Source of the DNA: an uncultured Clostridia bacterium
Lineage (GTDB): Bacteria > Bacillota > Clostridia > Oscillospirales > Acutalibacteraceae
Assembly: GCA_937875885.1 (NCBI GenBank)
Contig: CALEIO010000191.1
Location: 1-10,367, forward strand
DNA: 10,367 nucleotides
Direction: 5' to 3'
This document shows, one piece after another, positions 1 through 6,091 of this stretch. The position numbers and the translations under genes were made by a program. Below the pieces are notes generated by a model. The model ran no database searches and had not been told where the DNA came from. It saw nothing but the letters and a program-made list of their open reading frames with translations. Numbering within the stretch: the first letter of the stretch is position 1; every line of letters starts with the position of its first letter.

Positions 1-892
1 CGAACAGCATGGAGCAAGGCAGTAGACGTCGGTAATCGTCCCCCACCATGCGACGGGTCAAATGGGGAACCACCAAGCCTACCCAGCCGATGACACCGCT
101 GACAGCCACAGCAGCTGCGGTGATCAGCGTGGCACTGAGGATCACAGCAGCCCGGAGCCGTCTGGCATTGACACCCATGGTACGGGCTTCTTCATCGCCC
201 AGGGTCAGCAGGTTGATTCGCCAGCGCAGCAAAAACAGCGGCGCAAGGCCCAGAAACATGGGAACCAGCGCAAACCATACATCCTTGGGAGATGTTCCGT
301 TGAGACTGCCCATAAGCCAGTAAGTGATTTCCGGAAGCTGGTCTTCGGTGTCTGCAACAGTCTTTAAAAATGAAGTCATCGCAGTAAAAAGACTGCTGAC
401 TAAGATACCGGCCAGAACCATAGAAAGCGTTGCGCTTCCTTTTGTTAAGCGGCTTACAACATAAGCAGCTCCAACACAGATAACAGCTCCGGCAAATGCA
501 AAGGCAGTAATCCAGACAGGCCCTAAGTTCATGAAGATAGCAAGAGCTGCCCCGAATCCTGCACCTGATGATGCTCCAAGGATATCAGGAGATACAAGCG
601 GGTTCTGGAACATTCCCTGGTATGCTGCTCCAGCCGTTGCAAGAGCTGCACCGACAAAGAATGCGGCAAGTATTCTTGGAAGACGGATGTTAATTACTGT
701 ACTCCATGTTGCAAAGTCCCATGTGATGTCGAGTTTGAAAATCTCGGTTGCAAAAACCATGATGACGTCTGCAGGAGATACAGGAAATCTGCCGACTGTA
801 AAGGAGAACAGAACACAAAGCAGTGCTGCTGTTATAAGCAGGATGAAACGTAGATTATAATTTGGCACATGCCTTGTCTTCTGTTCTGTCAT
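1..892 (-). CDS. FecCD-family ABC transporter permease (iron-chelate/cobalamin type), 3' end cut off
   Basis: This is a membrane permease of an importer for ferric siderophore, haem or cobalamin, working with a periplasmic or lipoprotein binding protein and an ATPase. Reading the reverse complement from ATG at 892 gives 297 codons with no stop before the window edge. Family members run about 330-350 residues, so roughly 40-50 are missing. Visible family signatures are RLPRILAAFFVGAALA (70-85), QNPLVSPDILGASSGAGFGA (96-115), ITYWLMGSL (189-197), the cytoplasmic GDEEARTMGVN (232-242) that in BtuC-like proteins contacts the ATPase, and GWVGLVVPHLTRRMVG (269-284). Most of the rest is hydrophobic helix. 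A stop lies two codons upstream of the ATG, so this is the earliest possible start; no strong Shine-Dalgarno is visible. The substrate cannot be told from sequence. Codon use changes near residue 200, where the distal part becomes much more G+C-rich. Confidence 0.9.
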   Translation of the reverse strand, partial: MTEQKTRHVPNYNLRFILLITAALLCVLFSFTVGRFPVSPADVIMVFATEIFKLDITWDFATWSTVINIRLPRILAAFFVGAALATAGAAYQGMFQNPLVSPDILGASSGAGFGAALAIFMNLGPVWITAFAFAGAVICVGAAYVVSRLTKGSATLSMVLAGILVSSLFTAMTSFLKTVADTEDQLPEITYWLMGSLNGTSPKDVWFALVPMFLGLAPLFLLRWRINLLTLGDEEARTMGVNARRLRAAVILSATLITAAAVAVSGVIGWVGLVVPHLTRRMVGDDYRRLLPCSMLF

Positions 893-1020
893 TTCTTATC
901 TGTTTGCCTCAGAATCATAAGTACTTATTTCTTTATTTCTGACAAAGTAAATCAAATATAATTTACATAATAAACGTTGTAGACGAAAGGTTATCTTCTA
1001 TCAGAGCAAATCTGTCTGGT
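893..1020. promoter_or_regulatory. Divergent intergenic region with AT-rich promoter-like sequence
   Basis: This 128-base gap separates the minus-strand permease from the plus-strand NTPase and must hold the promoters of both. The stretch around 951-976 is strongly A/T (AAATATAATTTACATAATAA) and could be an archaeal TATA element for the rightward operon. It would place transcription start near 980-1000 and leave a short leader without a Shine-Dalgarno. No bacterial -35/-10 pair stands out. The assignment is weak and rests on composition and position only. Confidence 0.35.
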
Positions 1021-1536
1021 ATGGCAGAAGAAAAAATACATATTTTCCTAACAGGAGACCGCCGTGTCGGGAAAAGTTTTCTTTTGCAGAGGGTACTCTT
1101 AGAGCTTGATGTTCCTCTTTCAGGTTTTACCACTTCATGGGGCGAAGAAGATGAGATAGGGGCAACACCTCTGATTCTCTCAAACGCCTCCGGGACAAAA
1201 AAAGCCGTTGCCGCATATCGTTATACTGATGACAGGCCTCGCAAGGTTTTCGAGGGGGTCTTCGAGACTTTTGGTGTTGAATGTTTAAGAGCTCCTGAAG
1301 GTCTTGTGATTATGGATGAGCTTGGACGCTTTGAGGCATCAACTGAGTTATTCCGTACCCGCGTGTTTGAGGTTCTCGAGTCTGACCTTCCTGTGTTTGG
1401 TGTTGTCCGTGATATGGAGATTGCATTCCTGGATGCTGTTCGAAATCATCCAAAGACAGAGGTTATCCGCATAACTGAAGAGAACAGGGAAGAGATGTAC
1501 TATACTGTTCTTGAAAAAATAAAGGAGATTCTCTAA
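1021..1536 (+). CDS. THEP1-type nucleoside-triphosphatase
   Basis: This is a small P-loop NTPase of the THEP1 family (COG1618, PF03266), which hydrolyses ATP, GTP and other NTPs in vitro; its cell role is not firmly known. The 171 residues match the usual length of about 170-190. A Walker A motif GDRRVGKS lies at 12-19. The family-type Walker B region LVIMDELGRFE (95-105) matches the hhhDExG pattern of THEP1. The C-terminal part ends with ITEENRE (151-157), similar to the conserved ending of the family. No Shine-Dalgarno precedes the ATG, which fits a short-leader archaeal transcript. The gene overlaps the next one by one base (TAATG), with an AAAGGAG site for it inside its own 3' end, so the two are co-transcribed. 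The family occurs in archaea and in some bacteria. Confidence 0.85.
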   Translation: MAEEKIHIFLTGDRRVGKSFLLQRVLLELDVPLSGFTTSWGEEDEIGATPLILSNASGTKKAVAAYRYTDDRPRKVFEGVFETFGVECLRAPEGLVIMDELGRFEASTELFRTRVFEVLESDLPVFGVVRDMEIAFLDAVRNHPKTEVIRITEENREEMYYTVLEKIKEIL

Positions 1537-2087
1537 TGAAGAAAACTATAATTATCAATGGTTCGCCTCGTGTGAATGGAAATACTGCATATCTTATCGC
1601 CGAACTTAAGAAACATCTTGAAGGTGAGGTCATTGAGATTTCCGCGTTCCGCTCAGGAATTGCTCCGTGCGTTGACTGCCGTGCATGCTGGACTACTGCG
1701 AAGTGTGTTGTAGAAGATGATATGCAGATTATCTATGATGATGATTTTGATAATATTGTAATCGCTTCTCCTGTTTACTACAGTACTCTTCCAGGTTCGG
1801 TCTTAAGTCTGATGAGCAGACTTCAGCCCTGGCATGCGGCAACTTTCTTCATCAAGGAGCCGCTTAAGCAGAGACCTAAGAAGTCTGCGGCTATTCTTAC
1901 CGCAGGCGGTAAAGGAAATGAAGCAAATGCACAGCACCACTTAAGTGCGTTTTTTAAGCAGGTGAACGCAACAGGTTTTAGAGACCATATTGTGTGTTCC
2001 GGAAAGACCGATACGATTCCTTCATGGGAAGACAAAGAGGCTGTCGCCAAGGTTGCCGAGCTTGCCAAGTGGCTTAATGAGGATTGA
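1536..2087 (+). CDS. NADPH-dependent FMN reductase / iron-sulfur flavoprotein-like protein
   Basis: This is a flavodoxin-fold oxidoreductase of 183 residues that should bind FMN and accept electrons from NAD(P)H or ferredoxin. The phosphate-binding loop GSPRVNGNT is at 9-17, the family motif SPVYYSTLPG at 78-87, and a glycine turn TAGGKG at 122-127. Four cysteines, C45-x2-C48-x2-C51-x5-C57, form the compact spacing seen in the 4Fe-4S-binding Isf proteins of methanogens, followed by the usual VVEDDM. A cluster is therefore possible but not proven, since many cluster-free relatives keep some of these cysteines. A good Shine-Dalgarno AAAGGAG (1521-1527) precedes the ATG at 1536. The stop abuts the next start exactly (TGA then ATG at 2088), so translation is probably coupled. 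The exact substrate is unknown. Confidence 0.85.
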   Translation: MKKTIIINGSPRVNGNTAYLIAELKKHLEGEVIEISAFRSGIAPCVDCRACWTTAKCVVEDDMQIIYDDDFDNIVIASPVYYSTLPGSVLSLMSRLQPWHAATFFIKEPLKQRPKKSAAILTAGGKGNEANAQHHLSAFFKQVNATGFRDHIVCSGKTDTIPSWEDKEAVAKVAELAKWLNED

Positions 2088-2393
2088 ATGGCGCAGGAAT
2101 TTCCGATTCTGGATGATCACTTCCACTTAAACCGAAGAACCGGTAAGGGTCCTGAGGTGATTAAGGAGTTTATGAGGTCAGGAGGTACACATATTGTTCT
2201 GGTTACTCTTCCATCCTGGTCGTGCGGTGTTACTGCAAGTAAGCCTGAGGATTTCCGTGAGGTGTTTGATTCAACTCTTGCAGATGCAGAAGCAGTTGCT
2301 GATGCTGACGCCAATGAAGATATTCAGGACGCTATGATTGCCGCTACCGCTTTGGAGATTGTAGAAGCAGCAACCGAAGAAAGTGAAGAATAA
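2088..2393 (+). CDS. Chimeric reading frame: N-terminus of a TatD-related hydrolase joined to an unrelated tail
   Basis: The first ~64 residues look like the beginning of a TatD-related, COG1099-type predicted metal-dependent hydrolase, a family of about 250-290 residues common in archaea. The metal-site HxH is visible in DDHFHL (9-14). It is followed by a conserved-looking stretch with GGTHIVLVTLPSWSCGVT (32-49) and EDFREVFDSTL (54-64). After that the barrel simply stops: about 200 residues are absent, including later metal ligands, and the frame continues into an Ala/Glu/Asp-rich tail from residue 65 or 66 to 101. The start directly abuts the upstream flavoprotein stop, as in a genuine operon. 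As drawn the product could not be an active hydrolase. The simplest reading is an artificial junction near base 2280 between an archaeal and a clostridial sequence that stays in frame by chance (about one in three). Confidence 0.7.
   Translation: MAQEFPILDDHFHLNRRTGKGPEVIKEFMRSGGTHIVLVTLPSWSCGVTASKPEDFREVFDSTLADAEAVADADANEDIQDAMIAATALEIVEAATEESEE
2283..2393 (+). CDS. C-terminal tail of another protein, possibly ScpB (partial, 5' end lost)
   Basis: These 36 residues plus stop are rich in Ala, Glu and Asp, with LEIVEAATEESEE (89-101 of the joined frame) at the end. They resemble the acidic, poorly conserved C-terminus of a cytosolic protein and have no relation to the TatD-like fold before them. 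In many Clostridia the gene just before DUF2953, gerW/ytfJ and the carboxypeptidase is scpB, the kleisin-associated chromosome segregation subunit, so gene order suggests this origin. The residues themselves carry no recognisable ScpB motif. The stop is followed after 18 bases by the next gene, with its ribosome site between, as in one operon. Confidence 0.4.
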   Translation, partial: DAEAVADADANEDIQDAMIAATALEIVEAATEESEE

Positions 2394-2411
2394 AGCGGAG
2401 GGGAGAAACCC

Positions 2412-3041
2412 TTGATTTATGTGCTATGGGCACTTTTGGCACTGGCTGTGCTTGTGGCGGTTTTGCTGTGCATAAACGTCAGGCTGAAAGTCCGTTATGA
2501 TGACGAAAATAATGTCTTTTGGTGCACTGCACACTATCTTTTTCTGCGGTTTGTGATTGCACCCAAAGAGGAAAAGAAAAATAAAAAGAAAAAGCCCCGT
2601 CACCTTAAGGCTAAGCCAAAGAAAAAGGAAGAAAAGCCAAAGACTCTTGACAGAATACGTGAGCAGGGACTTTCGGCATTCCTTGAAAATCTGAAAACCA
2701 TTGCCGCTTCATCGTTTACTATCATTGTGAATGTGCTCAGGCGATGTGTGCTCCGTAAGCTCATAATCCGACTTACGGTTGTGGGCAATGACGCCGCTGA
2801 AACTGCTGTGATGTACGGCTATGCAAGCGCTGTTGTGAATCCCATTGTGTCGGCTGTGCTTGAGAATGTGGCAAAGTACAAGGAGCTTTGTGTTGACATT
2901 GCACCCGACTTTGACGAAGAGGCACAGGCTTCTGTGGAATTTTCTGCAGAGCTTAAGCTGCGACCTGCAAAGCTTATCGGAGCAATCCTTACAAGCAGAA
3001 ATGCTGCAGGTAAGCTTGTTTCGGCTTTAGGCAAAAAATAA
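2412..3041 (+). CDS. DUF2953-domain membrane-anchored protein
   Basis: This protein of 209 residues looks like the DUF2953 family (PF11167) of spore-forming Firmicutes; its biochemical role is unknown. An N-terminal transmembrane helix spans about residues 2-22. It is followed by a short beta-rich segment (RLKVRYDDENNVFWCTAHYL, 24-43) and a very lysine-rich linker (about 52-78). The remainder is a mixed domain with a hydrophobic stretch and an amphipathic C-terminus. It starts with TTG at 2412, supported by a strong Shine-Dalgarno GGAGGGGAG (2397-2405) six bases upstream; no ATG in frame fits as well. It sits immediately before the GerW/YtfJ gene, the usual neighbour of this family, which supports the assignment and suggests a sporulation or envelope context. 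Confidence 0.75.
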   Translation: MIYVLWALLALAVLVAVLLCINVRLKVRYDDENNVFWCTAHYLFLRFVIAPKEEKKNKKKKPRHLKAKPKKKEEKPKTLDRIREQGLSAFLENLKTIAASSFTIIVNVLRRCVLRKLIIRLTVVGNDAAETAVMYGYASAVVNPIVSAVLENVAKYKELCVDIAPDFDEEAQASVEFSAELKLRPAKLIGAILTSRNAAGKLVSALGKK

Positions 3042-3043
3042 GC

Positions 3044-3069
3044 AGAAAATAATAATAGAAAATAATAAG
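3044..3069 (+). repeat. Two-copy tandem 13-base AT-rich repeat upstream of ytfJ
   Basis: AGAAAATAATAAT (3044-3056) is followed directly by AGAAAATAATAAG (3057-3069), twelve of thirteen bases identical. It lies between the stop of the DUF2953 gene and the ytfJ ribosome site. It may be simple replication slippage in AT-rich spacer DNA; no function is claimed. Confidence 0.6.
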
Positions 3070-3108
3070 ATTTTACAGATATATAAGACAGATAAAGGAG
3101 AATGAAAA

Positions 3109-3519
3109 ATGAGCGAACATCCCATTAACGGACTGATGGACACCACTCTGGACAAAATCAAGAGTATGGTGGATGTTGATACCATCATCGGCACACCCAT
3201 CACATCTCCCGACGGTACAACTATCATTCCTGTGTCCAAGGTAAGCTACGGCTTTGCATCAGGCGGCTCTGACTTCCGCGCAAAGAAAGACACACAGCCT
3301 CCTTGCTTCGGCGGTGGCTCCGGTGCAGGTGTTACCATTAACCCTGTAGGCTTCCTTGCTATTATGAAGGGTGAGGTTAAGTTTATTCCCATTACAAAGT
3401 ACGATGGTCCCGCAGACCGCATTGTGGGTATGGTGCCCGACCTCTTTGATAAGGTTAAGAGCCTTTTCGGCAAAGAGAAGAAATCTGCACCCGAGATTGG
3501 TGACGACGAAATTTTCTGA
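3109..3519 (+). CDS. ytfJ: GerW/YtfJ family sporulation protein
   Basis: This is a soluble protein of the GerW/YtfJ family (PF09579), which in Bacillus subtilis is made in the forespore and needed for some germinant responses. The 136 residues match the family's typical 130-160. Visible hallmarks are an N-terminal helix beginning HPINGLMDTTLDKIK (4-18), then VDTIIGTPITSPDGTTIIPV (23-42) and SKVSYGFASGGSDF (43-56). A glycine-rich FGGGSGAGVTINPVGFL (67-83) and a short charged tail follow. The ATG at 3109 has an AAAGGAG site about ten bases upstream (3093-3099). The 67-base spacer before it is AT-rich and contains two copies of a 13-base near-repeat. The presence of this gene marks the organism of this block as a likely endospore former or a descendant of one. 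Confidence 0.9.
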   Translation: MSEHPINGLMDTTLDKIKSMVDVDTIIGTPITSPDGTTIIPVSKVSYGFASGGSDFRAKKDTQPPCFGGGSGAGVTINPVGFLAIMKGEVKFIPITKYDGPADRIVGMVPDLFDKVKSLFGKEKKSAPEIGDDEIF

Positions 3520-3529
3520 TGAATAATGC

Positions 3530-3564
3530 ACACTCCCCGAGCATAAATTTGCATCGGGGTGTGT
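3530..3564 (+). promoter_or_regulatory. Hairpin overlapping the ribosome-binding region of the carboxypeptidase gene
   Basis: CCCCGA (3535-3540) pairs with TCGGGG (3554-3559). After a T/T mismatch four more pairs extend the stem (3530-3533 with 3561-3564). The right arm contains GGGGTG, the only Shine-Dalgarno-like sequence before the ATG at 3569. The structure could therefore slow translation of the carboxypeptidase. No T tract follows, so a terminator is unlikely. Confidence 0.4.
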
Positions 3565-3568
3565 CTTT

Positions 3569-4705
3569 ATGAAGCGGTTTTTTGTTTTGATATCAATGCT
3601 TACTCTTGTGGCTTTCTGTCCTGTGGGTGTTTCTGCCCAAGGTGATAATAAAGCGCAGAGTGAGCCACAGGTGTCTGCCCGGGCTTATGTGCTTTTTTGT
3701 GCAGACAACGGGCAGATTCTTGCAGGTGACAATGTTCACACAAAGCTGGGAATGGCAAGTACCACCAAGGTTATGACATCTCTCATTACACTCTGCGAAG
3801 CGGCGGCTTCTGACAGAAAGGTTAAGTTTACTGCGGCAATGACCGCCGAGGGCAGCTCTATGTACCTTAAAGTGGGGGACGTGGTGAAGCTTTCTGACCT
3901 GGCGGCAGGGATGATGACTGTATCGGGCAATGACGCTGCAAATGCGGCGGCTGTTGCCATAGGGGGAAGCCTTGAGGGCTTTGCAAAGCTTATGAATGAG
4001 CGTGCACAGCAGATTGGTATGAAAAACACAAACTTTGTTACCCCAAGCGGACTTTCTCACGATGACCACTACTCCACAGCCTACGATATGGCTCTGCTTA
4101 TGACCTGTGCTATGGAAAACGAGGACTTTGCAGACCTTACTGCAAAGAAGAATGTGGTGGTGGATTTTGTAAGTCCCGAATCACAGCGGGTTACATACAA
4201 TAACCACAACCGTCTGCTGTCTATGTACGAATACTGCATCGGCGGCAAAACGGGCTACACAAAGAGCACAGGCAGATGCCTTGTGACCTGTGCAGAAAAA
4301 GAGGGACTTCGGCTTGTGGCCGTTACCCTCAATGACAGAAACGATTGGCAGGACCACATTGCGCTTTATGAATATGGATTCAGCAACTACTGCGCTCTGA
4401 GTACACTTGAAGACACACAGGTTTACAAAGTGCCCGTTGAGGGAGGGGAAGAGGACAGCGTACAGGCTTACATTCCCTTGCCGCAAAAGGTGGTGCTTAC
4501 AAAGGCGGATGCAGAAAATATCCGCAAAGAGGTAAAGCTTTTGCCTGTAGCCTATGCTCCCGTGGAAAAGGGAGATATGCTGGGGAAGGTTGTGTACCTT
4601 GCAGGGGAGAAAGAGGTTTTGTCCGTACCACTTGTGGCTAAAAACAATGTGGAGAAAAAAGAAAGCTTCTGGCTTGTAAGGCTTTTCAGAAGCTTGTTTA
4701 AGTAG
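3569..4705 (+). CDS. dacF: D-alanyl-D-alanine carboxypeptidase (penicillin-binding protein, DacF/PBP5 type)
   Basis: This is an exported serine peptidase of family S11 that removes the terminal D-Ala from peptidoglycan pentapeptides and so limits cross-linking, in vegetative wall or spore cortex. A signal peptide covers residues 1-23, with a likely cut after VSA. All three active-site motifs are present: S64-T-T-K67 with the nucleophilic serine, S119-G-N121, and K227-T-G229 within IGGKTGYTKSTG (224-235). The second domain (about 290-378) is the usual C-terminal beta domain, ending in a hydrophobic/basic segment WLVRLFRSLFK that may act as a membrane-binding amphipathic helix, as in PBP5. The 378 residues are normal length. 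The gene follows ytfJ by 49 bases containing a hairpin, and precedes the rluB-like gene, an order often seen in Clostridia. The symbol is by position and family; DacB is an alternative. Confidence 0.92.
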   Translation: MKRFFVLISMLTLVAFCPVGVSAQGDNKAQSEPQVSARAYVLFCADNGQILAGDNVHTKLGMASTTKVMTSLITLCEAAASDRKVKFTAAMTAEGSSMYLKVGDVVKLSDLAAGMMTVSGNDAANAAAVAIGGSLEGFAKLMNERAQQIGMKNTNFVTPSGLSHDDHYSTAYDMALLMTCAMENEDFADLTAKKNVVVDFVSPESQRVTYNNHNRLLSMYEYCIGGKTGYTKSTGRCLVTCAEKEGLRLVAVTLNDRNDWQDHIALYEYGFSNYCALSTLEDTQVYKVPVEGGEEDSVQAYIPLPQKVVLTKADAENIRKEVKLLPVAYAPVEKGDMLGKVVYLAGEKEVLSVPLVAKNNVEKKESFWLVRLFRSLFK

Positions 4706-4792
4706 AATGTAAGCACCTGAACACAACGTAAGTATGAGGATGCTTTGAATATACAAAGACAAAGGAACAGATTAAAGCAAAGGAAATATATT

Positions 4793-5548
4793 ATGGCTAA
4801 CAATAATTACGTGCGCCTTCAGAAGATGCTTGCCGACTGCGGTGTGGCATCCAGAAGAAAGGCAGAAGAACTCATCCGCGCAGGCTCTGTTAAGGTAAAC
4901 GGAGTTGTGGCAGAAATCGGCGACAAGGTTAACCCTTACAAGGATAAGGTTGTTGTAAACGGCAGAAAGGTTACAGGCAATGCAAAGCCTCGTCACCGCT
5001 ACATTATGCTCAACAAACCCCGTGGTTATGTAACCACAATGAGCGACGAGCGTGGCAGAAAATGCGTTGCAGAGCTTGTGGCAGATATCCCCGAGCGAGT
5101 GTATCCCGTAGGCAGACTTGACCGCGACAGCGAGGGTATGCTCCTCTTTACAAACGACGGCGACTTTGCTAACAAGGTTATGCATCCCAAAAAGGATATC
5201 TATAAGGTTTACAGAGTAACTGTACGTCCTGCTGTTACAGACGAGATGATTGAGGAGTTCGAGACAGGTATGATGCTTGACGGCAGAAAGACTGCACCTG
5301 CAGAGGTACGTGTTATCTCCCGTCAGGAGGGCAGAGTAGTGCTGGAGATTCTCCTGCGCGAGGGCAGAAACCGTCAGATCCGCCGTATGTGCGAGATGCT
5401 TGGACTTGAGGTTGCACGTCTGCGCAGAACAGCAATCGGTCAGGTAAAGCTTGGTATGCTCAAAAAGGGCGACTGGAGAGACCTGACTCCCGAAGAGGTC
5501 AAGAAGCTTATGGCTGACCCCAACCCCTCCCGTCATCTTCAGGGATAA
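4793..5548 (+). CDS. rluB: RluB/RsuA-family rRNA pseudouridine synthase
   Basis: This enzyme converts a specific uridine in ribosomal RNA to pseudouridine. The substrate is probably 23S rRNA helix 89 if it is a true RluB; RsuA acts on 16S. The 251 residues contain an N-terminal S4 RNA-binding domain, YVRLQKMLADCGVASRRKAE (6-25) through VKVNG (33-37). The catalytic motif VGRLDRDSEGMLLFTNDG lies at 106-123 with catalytic D110. The late family motif EGRNRQIRRMCEMLGLEV is at 190-207. The frame is open further upstream to a TTG at 4745. I prefer the ATG at 4793 because an AAAGGAAA site lies about six bases upstream and the S4 domain begins at once. It lies 87 bases after the carboxypeptidase, in line with the dac-rluB linkage of Firmicutes. 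Confidence 0.92.
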   Translation: MANNNYVRLQKMLADCGVASRRKAEELIRAGSVKVNGVVAEIGDKVNPYKDKVVVNGRKVTGNAKPRHRYIMLNKPRGYVTTMSDERGRKCVAELVADIPERVYPVGRLDRDSEGMLLFTNDGDFANKVMHPKKDIYKVYRVTVRPAVTDEMIEEFETGMMLDGRKTAPAEVRVISRQEGRVVLEILLREGRNRQIRRMCEMLGLEVARLRRTAIGQVKLGMLKKGDWRDLTPEEVKKLMADPNPSRHLQG

Positions 5549-5577
5549 TTATGTTAATTTACACTTGAGGTGTTATT

Positions 5578-5979
5578 ATGTTTTCAATTTTACCTTGCAA
5601 GGAGCAGAGTAAGCTCAGCCGTTACCCCGAAGGTGCTACCTTGCTTATCTACAAAGAAGACGGCACAGAGCGTGGACACGTTGCCTATATCCGCAATAAA
5701 TCCGCAATCGAGCTTCTCTCCCTGGACACAGGGGAGGAGTACACAGAGAAGGGCGAGGTTACAAAGGAGATGTTCCTTCACGCGGATGCTCTCATCCGCT
5801 CTGTGGGCGCAATCGCTCTGGGTGAGGGACTTCTGACCCTTTGCAGCAGAGAAGAAAGCCTTGCTCCCTTGTTTGAAAAGTTCGGTTTTTTTATGCACAA
5901 CGGCTACTACACCCTGTATCTGAGCAAACTTTTTGCAAAGGGTTGCTCGGGATGTTCAGGCTGCTGTGATAGTAAATAA
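5578..5979 (+). CDS. Small unrecognised protein with a Cys/Gly-rich C-terminus
   Basis: I do not recognise this 133-residue protein with confidence. The ATG at 5578 has a GAGGTG site (5568-5573), and codon use matches the flanking clostridial genes, so it is very likely real. The first half looks beta-rich (GATLLIYKEDG, 19-29; RGHVAYIRNKSAIELLSL, 32-49). The second half has a helix ending in APLFEKFGFFMHNGYY (96-111). That last segment resembles the final helix and strand of GNAT acetyltransferases, so it could be a shortened or degenerate GNAT-like protein, but no acetyl-CoA-binding Q/RxxGxG/A motif is visible. The end, KGCSGCSGCC (121-130), has four closely spaced cysteines and may bind a metal. 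It lies 29 bases after rluB and probably shares its transcript. Confidence 0.75.
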   Translation: MFSILPCKEQSKLSRYPEGATLLIYKEDGTERGHVAYIRNKSAIELLSLDTGEEYTEKGEVTKEMFLHADALIRSVGAIALGEGLLTLCSREESLAPLFEKFGFFMHNGYYTLYLSKLFAKGCSGCSGCCDSK

Positions 5980-6020
5980 CAAAAAAATGTAAAAAAACGA
6001 AAAAAATTTATCACTTTTAC

Positions 6021-6050
6021 TTGTAATATCTCCAACGTTTAATGTATAAT
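6021..6050 (+). promoter_or_regulatory. Sigma-A-like promoter of the carboxyltransferase operon
   Basis: TATAAT at 6045-6050 matches the -10 consensus perfectly and is preceded directly by TG. TTGTAA at 6021-6026, 18 bases upstream, is an acceptable -35 (four of six). The surrounding 5980-6060 region is extremely A/T-rich with A tracts, as in UP elements. Predicted transcription starts near 6057, about 35 bases before the next ATG. It is the clearest promoter in the window and separates a new operon from the rluB group. Confidence 0.75.
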
Positions 6051-6091
6051 TAAAAAAGGTTAGTATCAAAAAGAGCCTTAGGAGGATTCTT

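Noticed and set aside
48..367. Plus-strand frames at the left edge
   Set aside because: They lie antisense to the FecCD permease, whose conserved motifs read clearly on the minus strand. Their products are biased and unlike known proteins.
2563..2645. Lysine-rich stretch of the DUF2953 protein as a sign of frameshift or low-complexity artefact
   Set aside because: The frame stays open on both sides with family-like sequence. Basic linkers after the membrane helix are common in such proteins.
4745..4792. Upstream TTG extension of the rluB-like gene by 16 residues
   Set aside because: The extra residues are outside the S4 domain, and the ATG at 4793 has a better placed ribosome site.
4772..5536. 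Long minus-strand open frame (254 codons) opposite the rluB-like gene
   Set aside because: It is an antisense shadow of a gene with complete S4 and catalytic motifs. Its own product is Cys/Leu/His-rich without any domain, and it has no ribosome site.
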